DNA from: an uncultured Anaerolineales bacterium
Lineage (GTDB): Bacteria; Chloroflexota; Anaerolineae; Aggregatilineales; Aggregatilineaceae
Direction: 5' to 3'
Assembly: GCA_937135955.1 (NCBI GenBank)
Contig: CAKZOB010000052.1
Location: 1 to 64,000 of the forward strand
DNA length: 64,000 nt
Under the pieces are notes generated by a model, which was given only the letters and a program-made list of their open reading frames with translations, was not told the origin of the DNA and did no database searches. The position numbers and the translations under genes were made by a program. Below, piece after piece: positions 29,708-37,882 of this stretch. Each line of letters starts with the position of its first letter. The stretch's first letter is position 1.

Positions 29708-29736
29708 AGTGTAGCAAGCCAGTCAGAGCCTGTCAA
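29708..29736 (-). promoter_or_regulatory. Promoter of serS T-box transcript
   Basis: TTGACA (minus strand, 29731-29736), a 17-bp spacer and TACACT (29708-29713), immediately ahead of the T-box leader. Confidence 0.8.
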
Positions 29737-29768
29737 GTGCAGGATAGCCCAAAAAACCAAAGCGTTCC

Positions 29769-29797
29769 TTTACAATCAAGGAAACCTGTGTTATGAT
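29769..29797 (+). promoter_or_regulatory. Promoter of greA leader transcript
   Basis: TTTACA (29769-29774), a 17-bp spacer and TATGAT (29792-29797), divergent from the serS promoter. The start should fall near 29804, more than 300 bases ahead of greA. Confidence 0.75.
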
Positions 29798-29803
29798 AAA
29801 GCA

Positions 29804-30127
29804 CCTTGAGTTGAGAAACCTGGATCGCCCTGTGTGGCGGTCTCTTGTTTTTGTTTTTGATTCCACAATACACTCTATAGTCAGGCGCAAAAGAGGCACA
29901 GCGGGGGCTGTGTCTTTGTGCACGCCCGGCGCACGAAGGTCTTTTTGAACATGGAGTTCTTTGTCTGTAGAGATTTTGTCGGACACGAGAAACTTTGGGA
30001 GCGAATTCGATAGCCATACCCCAGGCAATGGCCCTCTGCGGAGGAGTCATTGCTGGGGCATTCCTTTGTTCTGGCCGCTGACCAGAACGCTGTGAATGGG
30101 ATACATGATGAGCTATGGAGGAGTGGG
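29804..30127 (+). promoter_or_regulatory. Structured greA leader with three hairpins
   Basis: Three stems precede greA. The first, GATCGCC/GGCGGTC (29823-29842), is followed by a long T tract to 29858 and is a complete terminator only 20 bases after the predicted start. The second, GGCACAGC/GCTGTGTC (29895-29914), is followed by TTTGTG. The third, CCCCAGGCAATG/CATTGCTGGGG (30019-30058), has an inner CCTC/GAGG hairpin and a T-rich tail. Such a leader suggests attenuation or a small RNA of about 55 bases; no known riboswitch class was recognised. Confidence 0.5.
29823..29858 (+). terminator. Early terminator in greA leader
   Basis: A seven-pair stem with six-base loop, then TCTTGTTTTTGTTTTT. 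It lies close to the promoter at 29769, so most transcripts may stop here. Confidence 0.65.
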
Positions 30128-30601
30128 ATGGCAGATGATGTCCATTATCTGACGCCTGAAGGTCTACGCGAATACGAAGAACGGCTCAACTATCTGCGTA
30201 ATGTACGCCGCCAAGAAGTCGCCGAACGTCTGCGCCTGGCTCTGGAAGAGGGCGGCGAGTTAGTCGAAAACGCCGAATACGAGGACGCCAAGAATGAACA
30301 GGCGTTCATCGAAGGTGAGATCATGCGCCTGGAGATGATCCTGAGCAATGCTCAGGTCATCGAGGACAATGGCCCCAAAGACACTGTCGGTCTGGGCGAC
30401 ACGGTGACTGTCCAGGAAGTCGGAGCGGACACCGTGGAAGTGTACACCCTGGTGGGCGCTGCAGAAGCCAACCCGCGCGCGGGCAAAATCTCGTTCAAGA
30501 GTCCTCTGGGCCGCGCTCTGATGGACAAGCGCGTTGGCGACAAAGTGGTTGTCGAAGCGCCGGACGGCCCCATCACCTTCGAGATCAAGGCCATCGAATA
30601 A
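30128..30601 (+). CDS. greA: Transcription elongation factor GreA
   Basis: 157 residues from ATG 30128 (GGAGG upstream); the open frame begins at 30050 but that part is leader. The N-terminal coiled coil (about 10-80) has the acidic tip DAKNEQAFIEGE and the Gre signature around YEDAKNEQ. The C-terminal domain has DTVTVQEV and SPLGRALMDKRVGDKV. GreA rescues backtracked RNA polymerase by stimulating transcript cleavage. It lies ahead of lysS; a hairpin at 30627-30657 separates them. Confidence 0.96.
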   Translation: MADDVHYLTPEGLREYEERLNYLRNVRRQEVAERLRLALEEGGELVENAEYEDAKNEQAFIEGEIMRLEMILSNAQVIEDNGPKDTVGLGDTVTVQEVGADTVEVYTLVGAAEANPRAGKISFKSPLGRALMDKRVGDKVVVEAPDGPITFEIKAIE

Positions 30602-30626
30602 TCCAGACCATGCCGGAGTCTGTGCG

Positions 30627-30662
30627 ACGCCCATGCCTGCTCTGCTCGCGTGGGCGTTCTCT
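30627..30662 (+). terminator. Hairpin after greA
   Basis: ACGCCCA (30627-30633) pairs with TGGGCGT (30651-30657), then TCTCTT. The T tract is interrupted, so termination may be partial and lysS may be reached by read-through. Confidence 0.55.
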
Positions 30663-30724
30663 TGACAGCTCCTGCTGTGCCTTATCTCCAGCACACCGCG
30701 TAACCAGGAGAATAAGCCGAACGC

Positions 30725-32254
30725 ATGTGGCAACCAACCAATACCCCTGAGGAAGATCGTCTGCGCAAGCTGCACGAATTGCTTGAACAGGGCATCTCCC
30801 CCTACCCGAATCGTGTTACGCGTACACACACCGCCCGCCAGGCTGTCGCCGCTTTCGAGGCGGCGGAAGCCGCCCAGTCCGCCGACCCCTCACTGGTGAC
30901 CGTCAGCGTCTGCGGGCGCATCGTGCGCCAGAATCTCAAGGGCAAGGTCTACTTCGCCCATATCGAGGATGGCACAGGGCGAGTGCAGTTATTCGTGCGC
31001 ATTGACCGCGTAGGCGAAGCGGCCTATGACCTGGTGCGGCGACACCTGGACCTGGGCGATTTCGTGCAGGCCAGCGGCGCGATGATGCGCACCCGTGCGG
31101 GCGAAGTGAGCGTGCTGGTAGACAAGATCGTCCTGCTGGCCAAGGCGCTCAGCCCCCTGCCAGTGATCAAAGAGCGCGTCAATGAAGATGGCACTGTCGA
31201 GCGTTACGGCGCGTTCAGCGATGTGGAAGAACGCTACCGGCAGCGCTACGCCGACCTGGCCGTCAACCCGGATACGCGCGAGGTCTTCCGCAAGCGCGCC
31301 CAGACGATCAACGCCCTGCGCACCTTCCTGGACGAGCACGGTTTTCTGGAAGTCGAGACGCCTATCCTGCAACCCATCTACGGCGGCGCAGCGGCGCGGC
31401 CCTTCATCACTCATCACAATCAGCTTCACCAGGATTTGTACCTGCGCATCAGTTTTGAACTGTATCTCAAGCGGCTGCTGGTGGGCATGTATGACGCCGT
31501 CTACGAGATCGGGCGCGACTTCCGCAACGAAGGAGTGAGCTTCAAGCACAATCCGGAGTTCACCCAGCTTGAATTCTACCAGGCCTATACCGACTATCAC
31601 GGCATGATGGATCTCACCGAGCGGATGGTGGCTTACGCGGCACAACGGGTCAACGGCAGTACCATCATCACCTTTGAGGGCCACACTATTGATCTCACCC
31701 CTCCCTGGCAGCGGATCACCCTGCGCGAGGCCATCAAGTCCCGCAGCGGCATAGATTACGTGGACTATCCAGACGCCCCGTCGCTGCGCCAGGCCATGCT
31801 GGCCGCGGGCTTGCAGACCAGACCGGACGCCACCTGGGGCAAACTGGTAGATACGCTGTTGGGAGACACGGTAGAGCCAACCCTCATCCAGCCGACCTTC
31901 GTGCTCGACTATCCGCGCGACATCTCGCCCTTCGCCAAGAGCGTCCCCGGCGATCCGACGCACGTCGAGCGTTTCGAGTTGTTCATCGGCGGCATAGAGA
32001 TGGGCAATGCCTTCACCGAACTCAACGATCCGCTCGACCAGGAAGCGCGCTTCCTGGAAATGCACCGCCTCTACCGCGAGGAAGACGACGAAGCCACCCC
32101 CATTGATGAAGACTACCTGCGGGCCATGCGCTACGGCATGCCCCCATGTGGAGGCTGCGGGATCGGCGTGGATCGTCTGGTCATGCTGCTGACCGATCGC
32201 AGCACCATCCGCGAGGTGCTGCTCTTCCCGCACTTGCGCGAGCGTCAGTCCTGA
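30725..32254 (+). CDS. lysS: Lysyl-tRNA synthetase (class II)
   Basis: 509 residues. The N-terminal OB-fold anticodon domain (about 60-150) contains VCGRIVRQNLKGKVYFAHIE. In the class II catalytic core, motif 2 is FRNEGVSFKHNPEFTQLE and motif 3 is GGCGIGVDRLVMLLT. Length is normal for bacterial class II LysRS. No T-box is seen upstream. AGGAG lies about 14 bases before the ATG. A ComEA-like gene follows after 41 bp. Confidence 0.97.
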   Translation: MWQPTNTPEEDRLRKLHELLEQGISPYPNRVTRTHTARQAVAAFEAAEAAQSADPSLVTVSVCGRIVRQNLKGKVYFAHIEDGTGRVQLFVRIDRVGEAAYDLVRRHLDLGDFVQASGAMMRTRAGEVSVLVDKIVLLAKALSPLPVIKERVNEDGTVERYGAFSDVEERYRQRYADLAVNPDTREVFRKRAQTINALRTFLDEHGFLEVETPILQPIYGGAAARPFITHHNQLHQDLYLRISFELYLKRLLVGMYDAVYEIGRDFRNEGVSFKHNPEFTQLEFYQAYTDYHGMMDLTERMVAYAAQRVNGSTIITFEGHTIDLTPPWQRITLREAIKSRSGIDYVDYPDAPSLRQAMLAAGLQTRPDATWGKLVDTLLGDTVEPTLIQPTFVLDYPRDISPFAKSVPGDPTHVERFELFIGGIEMGNAFTELNDPLDQEARFLEMHRLYREEDDEATPIDEDYLRAMRYGMPPCGGCGIGVDRLVMLLTDRSTIREVLLFPHLRERQS

Positions 32255-32295
32255 GCATCATTAGGGGAGAGTCTTTCGCGTAAGGACTGCGTGCC

Positions 32296-33162
32296 GTGCC
32301 CGACGAACGAACCGCACCCATGCCCATCCTGGAACAGTTCAGGCTGCCCATCCTGTTGCTGGTAGCCGTGACAACGCTGGCAGGAGCGCTTCTACTACTG
32401 CTCAACCGTCCCAAACCGGTCACCATCACGGTGCTGCCGCCCGCTCCTACGCCCATCCCCTCGGCGACCTTCACCCCATCGGCCACGCCCACGCCAGAGC
32501 CGTATCTCGTCTACATCACAGGTGCCGTAGCCACGCCGGAGATCGTGGTCACATTGCCCTATGACAGCCGCGTGCTCGATGCGCTGCAGGCCGCCGGAGG
32601 CCCCCTCACCAACGCCGACCTGGAACGGGTCAACCTGGCACAACGTGTTGCCGACGGTGATCAAATTCACGTGCCCACACGCAAAGCAGCAAACCGCCAG
32701 ACGCCTTCCGTGACGGTGATCGTCGTCACTCCGACGCCAGGCGCGCTGACGGTTTACGTGGTAGGAGAAGTAGCCCGCCCGCAAAGCATGGTGTCGCTTC
32801 CAGCAGGCAGTCGGGTCGAGGACGCCATTCGAGCCGCGGGCGGCGCTACTGACAGCGCCGACCTCAGCCGCGTGAACCTCAGCCAGAGACTCAACGATGG
32901 AGATTACGTTTACGTGCCATCTCGTGGGGCGACCGCGGAAATGATTACCCCTACTCCCAACCGCCCGCCATTGGTACACATCAACGACGCTACCCTGGAA
33001 GAGTTGCAAACTTTGCCGGGCATTGGCCCGTCGCTGGCCCAGGCCATCGTAGACTATCGCACTGAGCATGGGCCATTCATGCGCCTGGAAGACCTGGATG
33101 CTGTGCCCGGCCTTGGCCCAGCCAAGCTGGAAGCTCTGCGCGAGTTGATCGCGTTCGACTGA
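32296..33162 (+). CDS. ComEA-like protein: two SLBB domains and HhH DNA-binding domain
   Basis: 288 residues, start GTG 32296 with AAGGA upstream (an ATG lies eight codons in). One N-terminal TM anchor (about 18-36) and a Thr/Pro-rich linker (50-68) precede SLBB domain 1 (about 70-128, VYITGAVATPEIV) and SLBB domain 2 (about 150-208, VYVVGEVARPQSMV). A helix-hairpin-helix pair (about 226-288, INDATLEELQTLPGIGPSLA) ends the protein. It fits the membrane DNA receptor of natural transformation, with one SLBB domain more than Bacillus ComEA. dprA is also in the window, but comEC is not. Confidence 0.88.
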   Translation: MPDERTAPMPILEQFRLPILLLVAVTTLAGALLLLLNRPKPVTITVLPPAPTPIPSATFTPSATPTPEPYLVYITGAVATPEIVVTLPYDSRVLDALQAAGGPLTNADLERVNLAQRVADGDQIHVPTRKAANRQTPSVTVIVVTPTPGALTVYVVGEVARPQSMVSLPAGSRVEDAIRAAGGATDSADLSRVNLSQRLNDGDYVYVPSRGATAEMITPTPNRPPLVHINDATLEELQTLPGIGPSLAQAIVDYRTEHGPFMRLEDLDAVPGLGPAKLEALRELIAFD

Positions 33163-33250
33163 GATTGAGGGCGAAAGGCCATCTTGGGGGCATCGGGTAT
33201 GCGCTATGGCCAGACCCCAGGGGCACGGGCAGAATCAGTGGCCCTCAATC
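33163..33250. terminator. Inverted repeat between convergent genes
   Basis: GATTGAGGGC (33163-33172) and GCCCTCAATC (33241-33250) are perfect 10-bp inverted repeats enclosing a second GGCCAT/ATGGCC pair. The right arm runs into the end of the anti-sigma gene. It could fold in transcripts of either strand; there is no T tract. Confidence 0.35.
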
Positions 33251-34786
33251 CAGCACCCGCAGAGCGAAGACGTCGTCCCAGCGCCAGCCGTTGTACGGCC
33301 CTGCCTCTGGCAGCGCTACACTGCTCATGAGACGTCGGGGCGCTGCCCGCTCGACCAGAGACACCAGCCACACTTCCGCCGTCTCGCGCCCCTGCGGTTG
33401 CCGGATGACAAACAGATGCTCCGGCCCGCCGCAGAAGATCGCCCTTTCAGTCGCGTCAGCCGGTAGGGAGATAGCCCGCAGCGTAGACGCTTCGAGGGCA
33501 AAGAGGATCACACCCTGCCCTGGCGGTGCTCCGGCCAGCACTGCAGCGAGCCACGCCCCGTCCGCCGACCAGTCAACGGTCTGCGGCCAGGCGAGCTGCC
33601 CCGCCAGCGGCTGTTTCTTCTGCTCCTGCAGATGCCAGATGACCAGATTGCGCCCATCCCACACCAGGGCACGTGCCTGCGGCCCAAGCGGCCAGGACAG
33701 GTTCTCCCCCTGCACAGGCACCTTTCCATCCAGAGCGGTGAGCAGATGACCGCTTACGTCCACCTGGTATAGGGTCGCCAGATTCTCCCCATCTGCGGGG
33801 GATGTCTCCCAGGCCAGCAGCCCCTCACCGGAAGCCAGCCATGCCTCCGCCGACAGAAGTGCGCCAGCCTCTGGCAAACGCCGGGCCAGTTCCACGCGCA
33901 GGCCGCTTAGCACGTCCACCCGCCACAGACTCTGGTGTGTTGCGCCTCCAGCCACGGGCGGAAGCGGCCTGGCCGTTACATAGGCGATCTGTGTCCCGTC
34001 AGGGTTCCACGCCAGCTTGCCCCACGCCGATTCGCTGGCGGGCACCAGCAGACGACTGCTCAGAGTGTGGCGCTCGAAGAGCCATAGTTGCCCTGCTCCG
34101 TCGGTGTAGGCCAGCGCGCTGCCATCCGGTGACCACGCCCAGCCAGCCAGCCCAGCCAGGGGAATTTCAAGATGGGCGCCGCCCGCGCGCGTGCCCAGAA
34201 TGTGCAATATCCTGTCCTGGGTAAAAGCGAGCCATTCACCGTCCGGCGCGAGCTGTAGACCTGCTGGATGTGTAACATAAGACAGGCGCTGCTCCAGCCG
34301 CACCTCGCCGGGAACCAGGCGCACAACCACCAGCCCCCTATCGGTAACCGCCGCCAGCACGACTGGTGGCCCGTCGTAGTCTTCCAAGAGATCGAGCGCG
34401 CGCAAAGCGGCTGTGCGACGCCCTGATACCAGCCAGAAGGCCATCCACAGTAACAGGCCCAGCAGCAGGGCCGGAAACGACAGACGCCAGATCGTCGCCG
34501 GGGATGTCCGCCGCCGCGGGACACGCCACTGGCGGGCAATGCGAGAGAATTCCAGAGGTTCGGCGGGAGTGACCCTGTCGAGATCGCGGCGCAAATCGGC
34601 AGCCAGGCGTTCGCCAAACTGCCGCCATTCCTCGACTCTGGCGCGACAACGGGCACACTGCGCGATATGCTGACCCACTTCCGCTGCCTGCTCTGCCTCA
34701 GACTGCCCCAGGGCATATTCCTGAAGCACCAGGTCGTCGGGGTGGTCATCAGATGTCTTCAACGGAGTGTTTCCGTCGCCAGCCAT
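33245..34786 (-). CDS. Zinc-finger anti-sigma factor with beta-propeller sensor
   Basis: 513 residues. The N-terminal zf-HC2 anti-sigma domain has H40-x3-C44-x2-C47, one TM segment is at about 102-120, and then about 390 extracytoplasmic residues follow as repeated WD40/TolB-like blades (LAWNPDGTQIAYV, WAWSPDGSALAYT and WSADGAWLAAV are examples). It should hold the adjacent ECF sigma factor at the membrane and release it when the propeller senses a signal. It overlaps the sigma gene by 28 bp. The large propeller is unusual; most anti-sigma factors of this type are 200-300 residues. Confidence 0.86.
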   Translation of the reverse strand: MAGDGNTPLKTSDDHPDDLVLQEYALGQSEAEQAAEVGQHIAQCARCRARVEEWRQFGERLAADLRRDLDRVTPAEPLEFSRIARQWRVPRRRTSPATIWRLSFPALLLGLLLWMAFWLVSGRRTAALRALDLLEDYDGPPVVLAAVTDRGLVVVRLVPGEVRLEQRLSYVTHPAGLQLAPDGEWLAFTQDRILHILGTRAGGAHLEIPLAGLAGWAWSPDGSALAYTDGAGQLWLFERHTLSSRLLVPASESAWGKLAWNPDGTQIAYVTARPLPPVAGGATHQSLWRVDVLSGLRVELARRLPEAGALLSAEAWLASGEGLLAWETSPADGENLATLYQVDVSGHLLTALDGKVPVQGENLSWPLGPQARALVWDGRNLVIWHLQEQKKQPLAGQLAWPQTVDWSADGAWLAAVLAGAPPGQGVILFALEASTLRAISLPADATERAIFCGGPEHLFVIRQPQGRETAEVWLVSLVERAAPRRLMSSVALPEAGPYNGWRWDDVFALRVLD

Positions 34787-35367
34787 GGCACCTGTTCTTC
34801 TCCCAGCAACTCCCGCAGCCGATCCACAGCCAGGCGCAGCCGAGACCGAACTGTATTGAGCGAACAGCCCATGATCTCGCTCATCTCCTTATACGAGCAA
34901 TCGGTGTAGAAGCGCAACACAATGGCTTCGCGCAGCTTGGGGCTGAGCTGATCGAGCGCCCACAACAGGCGATCCTCCGTCTCATTGCGGATGACAACCG
35001 CTTCTGGGCCGGGCGTGTGATCGCGAATCTGATTGCCCAGGCCCAGCCATTGCGTCAGAGAGATGCTGGGCAGGAACTTACGCCGACGCTTGTCGCGCGC
35101 CCGGCAAACCGTGATGGTGTGCAACCAGGTGCTGAAGCTGCTGAGGTCGGGCCGGTAGAGGCGCAGGTTCAACAGGGCATAGGTGAGAGCATCCTGAGCC
35201 ACCTCTTCGGCATCGGCCTCGTCCCCCAGCAGGCCAAGCGCCAGACGAAAGGTGCGCAACTGATATTTCTCGAACAATTGCCGGGCAGCGCGTTCGTCTC
35301 CCTCTATGGCACGCTGAATGAGGGGTAAATCGTCCATGGCTGGGTTCACATGTGGATTCTGAGACAT
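34759..35367 (-). CDS. ECF RNA polymerase sigma factor
   Basis: 202 residues. Region 2 is about 25-95, with EEVAQDALTYALLNLRLY and FSTWLHTITVCRARDK. Region 4 is about 140-195, with LSPKLREAIVLRFYTDCSYKE and the helix-turn-helix MGCSLNTVRSRLRLAVDRL. It directs RNA polymerase to stress or envelope genes and is paired with the overlapping anti-sigma gene. An ECF-like GGAAC...CGTATT promoter lies just upstream. Confidence 0.94.
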   Translation of the reverse strand: MSQNPHVNPAMDDLPLIQRAIEGDERAARQLFEKYQLRTFRLALGLLGDEADAEEVAQDALTYALLNLRLYRPDLSSFSTWLHTITVCRARDKRRRKFLPSISLTQWLGLGNQIRDHTPGPEAVVIRNETEDRLLWALDQLSPKLREAIVLRFYTDCSYKEMSEIMGCSLNTVRSRLRLAVDRLRELLGEEQVPWLATETLR

Positions 35368-35385
35368 TCCACTGATCCTGTCCCT

Positions 35386-35413
35386 AATACGAACTTCAAA
35401 TGAGGTTTGTTCC
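35386..35413 (-). promoter_or_regulatory. Putative ECF-type autoregulated promoter
   Basis: On the minus strand GGAAC (35409-35413), a 17-bp spacer and CGTATT (35386-35391) match the common ECF pattern. The sigma gene starts about 18 bp downstream, giving a very short leader. It abuts the 3' end of hutI. Confidence 0.35.
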
Positions 35414-36718
35414 TCATCGCTGCGTCAGAACATCCAGCCTATCTCGAAGCTCATAGACCACCCGCCCACGCTGGATCACCGTTCGCGCCAGATTGCTGCC
35501 GAAGCGGTAGCTGAGATGCTGGTAAGCTGGCACTGTCCAGATCACCAGATCGGCCTGTTTGCCTGCTTCCAGGCTGCCTACGCGATCCCCCCGCCCAACG
35601 GCGAACGCTGCGTTGATCGTCGCCGCCGCCAGCGCTTCGGCGGGCGTCAGGCGCAGGTAGCGCGTCGCCAACGCCAGCACGAATTGCATGTTCTCGTTCC
35701 AGCCCGTGCCTGGATTGCAGTCTGTGGCCACGGCCAGCGCCGCGCCCGCTTCCAGGAAACGGCGAGCGGGCGTGTAACGGGTATGTCCCAGGCCAAACGG
35801 GGTACAAGGCAGCGACACGACCGCCGTATTCGAGCGCCCCAGAGCTTCGATCTCGTCGTCTGGCGTCACCACCACGTGGTCGGCGGAGACCGCCCCCAAC
35901 TCTGCCGCCAGGCGCGCGCCGCCCAGCGGCTCGAACTCATCCACATGGACCTTGAGCGGCATGCCCAGCCTCTGCGCCGCAGTGAGAATACGTCGTGTCT
36001 GCTCCAGGTCGAAGGCCCCCACCTCGCAGAAGACATCGCAGAAGATGCCCTGTGGCCAGTATGTAGCGCCCCAGGCAGCCACAGCGGGCAACATCTCGTC
36101 GGTCAGCAGCGCCACATAAGCATCGGGATCGCCGGTGTATTCCGGCGGGACAGCGTGCGCACCCAGGAAGGTCGGCACCAGGTCAAGCGGTAGTTCTTCA
36201 TCCAGGGTGCGAATGACTTCCAGCATGGTAAGTTCGGTCCGTGTTTCCAGACCATAGCCCGTCTTGCACTCAACCGTCGTCGTGCCATGTGCCAGCATGG
36301 TCAGCAGGCGCGCCCGCGTGGCAGCGATCAACGCCTCTTTGCTCGCTGCGCGCGTCTCGCGCACCGTCCGGTTGATGCCGCCGCCCGCCGCCATGATCTG
36401 CTGATAGGTGGCTCCGGCAATACGTTGCTCGAACTCGTCCGCGCGGTTGCCAGCCCAGACAACGTGCGTATGCGGATCAACCAGGCCTGGCGTGACCAGC
36501 ATCCCTCCGGCGTCCAGCACTGTCCGCGCCGCGTATGCCCGTTCCAGCCTGGCCGATGGCCCCACCTCAACGATCGCGCCGCGATGGATGGCCACTGCCG
36601 CGTCGGCCAGCAGGCCCAGGTCGCCGAGCGCCGCGCCGCGCTGCGGCCCGCCATCGTGGGCGGGAACTGTACACAGTTGCCCGATGTTCGTCACCAGCAG
36701 ATCAATCATCTCGTCCAT
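35414..36718 (-). CDS. hutI: Imidazolonepropionase
   Basis: 434 residues from ATG 36718 (GGAGG three bases upstream); another ATG is at 36709. The longer open frame to 36916 has no conserved residues. An amidohydrolase: the metal-binding HTH is in LVDPHTHVVWAG (His83, His85), and later ligands are in LKVHVDEF, SADHVVV and VATDCNPGT. It catalyses hydrolysis of imidazolone propionate to formiminoglutamate in histidine degradation. No hutH, hutU or hutG is nearby, so the pathway must be split. The size matches the family. Confidence 0.94.
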   Translation of the reverse strand: MDEMIDLLVTNIGQLCTVPAHDGGPQRGAALGDLGLLADAAVAIHRGAIVEVGPSARLERAYAARTVLDAGGMLVTPGLVDPHTHVVWAGNRADEFEQRIAGATYQQIMAAGGGINRTVRETRAASKEALIAATRARLLTMLAHGTTTVECKTGYGLETRTELTMLEVIRTLDEELPLDLVPTFLGAHAVPPEYTGDPDAYVALLTDEMLPAVAAWGATYWPQGIFCDVFCEVGAFDLEQTRRILTAAQRLGMPLKVHVDEFEPLGGARLAAELGAVSADHVVVTPDDEIEALGRSNTAVVSLPCTPFGLGHTRYTPARRFLEAGAALAVATDCNPGTGWNENMQFVLALATRYLRLTPAEALAAATINAAFAVGRGDRVGSLEAGKQADLVIWTVPAYQHLSYRFGSNLARTVIQRGRVVYELRDRLDVLTQR

Positions 36719-36818
36719 ACCCTCCAGTCTAACACAGCCGCGCAGCCGAGCATAGCTGTTTCTCCTGCGGACGTGGTACGATCGGCCCAGCACCGTTTGC
36801 ACCGACAGAGAGTATCCC

Positions 36819-37574
36819 ATGCGCATAGACATCCTGACCCTGTTTCCGGCCATGTTCGCCGGCCCCCTGACAGAGAGCATCCTCAAACGTGCCCAGGAAA
36901 AAGGGTTGCTCAGCATTCACCTGCACAATATCCGCGACTACACCACCGACAGGCATCGCACCACCGACGACACCCCTTATGGCGGCGGAGGAGGTATGGT
37001 GATGATGGTCGAGCCGCTGGTCAAAGCGGTGGAGGACGTGCGAGGAGCCGATCAGCATGTGCCCGTGATCTTGCTCACCCCACAAGGGCGCGTCTTCACA
37101 CAACGGGTGGCCTGCGAACTGGCCGCGCACGACCGGCTAATCCTGATCTGCGGGCGCTACGAAGGCGTGGATGAGCGCGTGCGGCAACTGGTAGTCACCG
37201 ACGAGATCAGCATCGGCGACTACGTGCTCACTGGCGGTGAGCTGGCGGCGATGGTCGTTGTGGATGCGGTGGCCCGGCTGATTCCTGGCGTGCTGGGCGC
37301 GCGTTGGGCCGCCGAGGAAGACTCGCACGCTATGGGCCTGCTGGAATATCCGCACTACACGCGCCCGCCGGTGTTCCGCGGCCTGGTGGTACCAGAGGTG
37401 CTGCTCAGCGGCGATCATCAGGCGGTGGAGCGCTGGCGACGGCGCGAAGCCATCCGCCGCACCTGGGAACGCCGCCCCGATCTGCTGCTCATTGCTCCGC
37501 TGAGCGAAGAAGAGCGCTGGTTCCTGGGTGAACTGGCCGAAGACGAAGCGCTCCGGCGCGCCGTACATCCATGA
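36819..37574 (+). CDS. trmD: tRNA (guanine-37-N1)-methyltransferase
   Basis: 251 residues of the SPOUT family. The opening is [31 protein letters not shown] is present, and the AdoMet knot region is [12 protein letters not shown] and [15 protein letters not shown]. It methylates G37 of tRNAs such as Leu, Pro and Arg with a G36, preventing frameshifts. It usually lies after rimM; here it is ahead of ffh and separated by a 308-bp repeat-bearing gap, so the order is rearranged. A TACGAT -10-like element is at 36777-36782, but its -35 is poor. Confidence 0.96.
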   Translation: MRIDILTLFPAMFAGPLTESILKRAQEKGLLSIHLHNIRDYTTDRHRTTDDTPYGGGGGMVMMVEPLVKAVEDVRGADQHVPVILLTPQGRVFTQRVACELAAHDRLILICGRYEGVDERVRQLVVTDEISIGDYVLTGGELAAMVVVDAVARLIPGVLGARWAAEEDSHAMGLLEYPHYTRPPVFRGLVVPEVLLSGDHQAVERWRRREAIRRTWERRPDLLLIAPLSEEERWFLGELAEDEALRRAVHP

Positions 37575-37678
37575 TTGAAGCTCAGAGCCATCGGCGGACT
37601 GCCGAGATACTGTCAGCGCAGAGAAAAAGAGCCGTCGTGGCGAATTTCTACCGCGCGCCTCGCTGCGAGAGAGTGCGT

Positions 37679-37796
37679 GCAAAGGTTGACAGCGACTTTG
37701 CCCCGCCCGATGACCCTCATCCGCCAGCTCCTTCTCCCGCGCTGCGGGCTGTTTGCCGTGAGGTAAAGCGGCAAGCGGTTTGGTGCAATCCCCCTG
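37679..37796. repeat. Dispersed repeat, copy 4 (two modules)
   Basis: Two modules lie in the 308-bp trmD-ffh gap. Bases 37679-37749 match 22536-22606. Bases 37759-37795 (starting TGAGGTAAAGCGGCAAGCGG) match 52517-52553 with one mismatch over 37 bp. The rest of the gap holds only the ffh promoter. Confidence 0.75.
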
Positions 37797-37815
37797 CCTC
37801 CCGCGAGACTGCCGC

Positions 37816-37844
37816 TTGACGGGGGCACTGCCATCCTTTACAAT
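37816..37844 (+). promoter_or_regulatory. Promoter of ffh-rpsP operon
   Basis: TTGACG (37816-37821), a 17-bp spacer and TACAAT (37839-37844), 39 bp before the ffh start. Confidence 0.75.
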
Positions 37845-37882
37845 TCCATCCCGGCATTCGGAGGAAAGCGCGAACAACCAGC

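Noticed and set aside
37384-37396. GGTGGTACC motif resembling a T-box in trmD
   Set aside because: It lies within trmD codons, with no Stem I or terminator around it.
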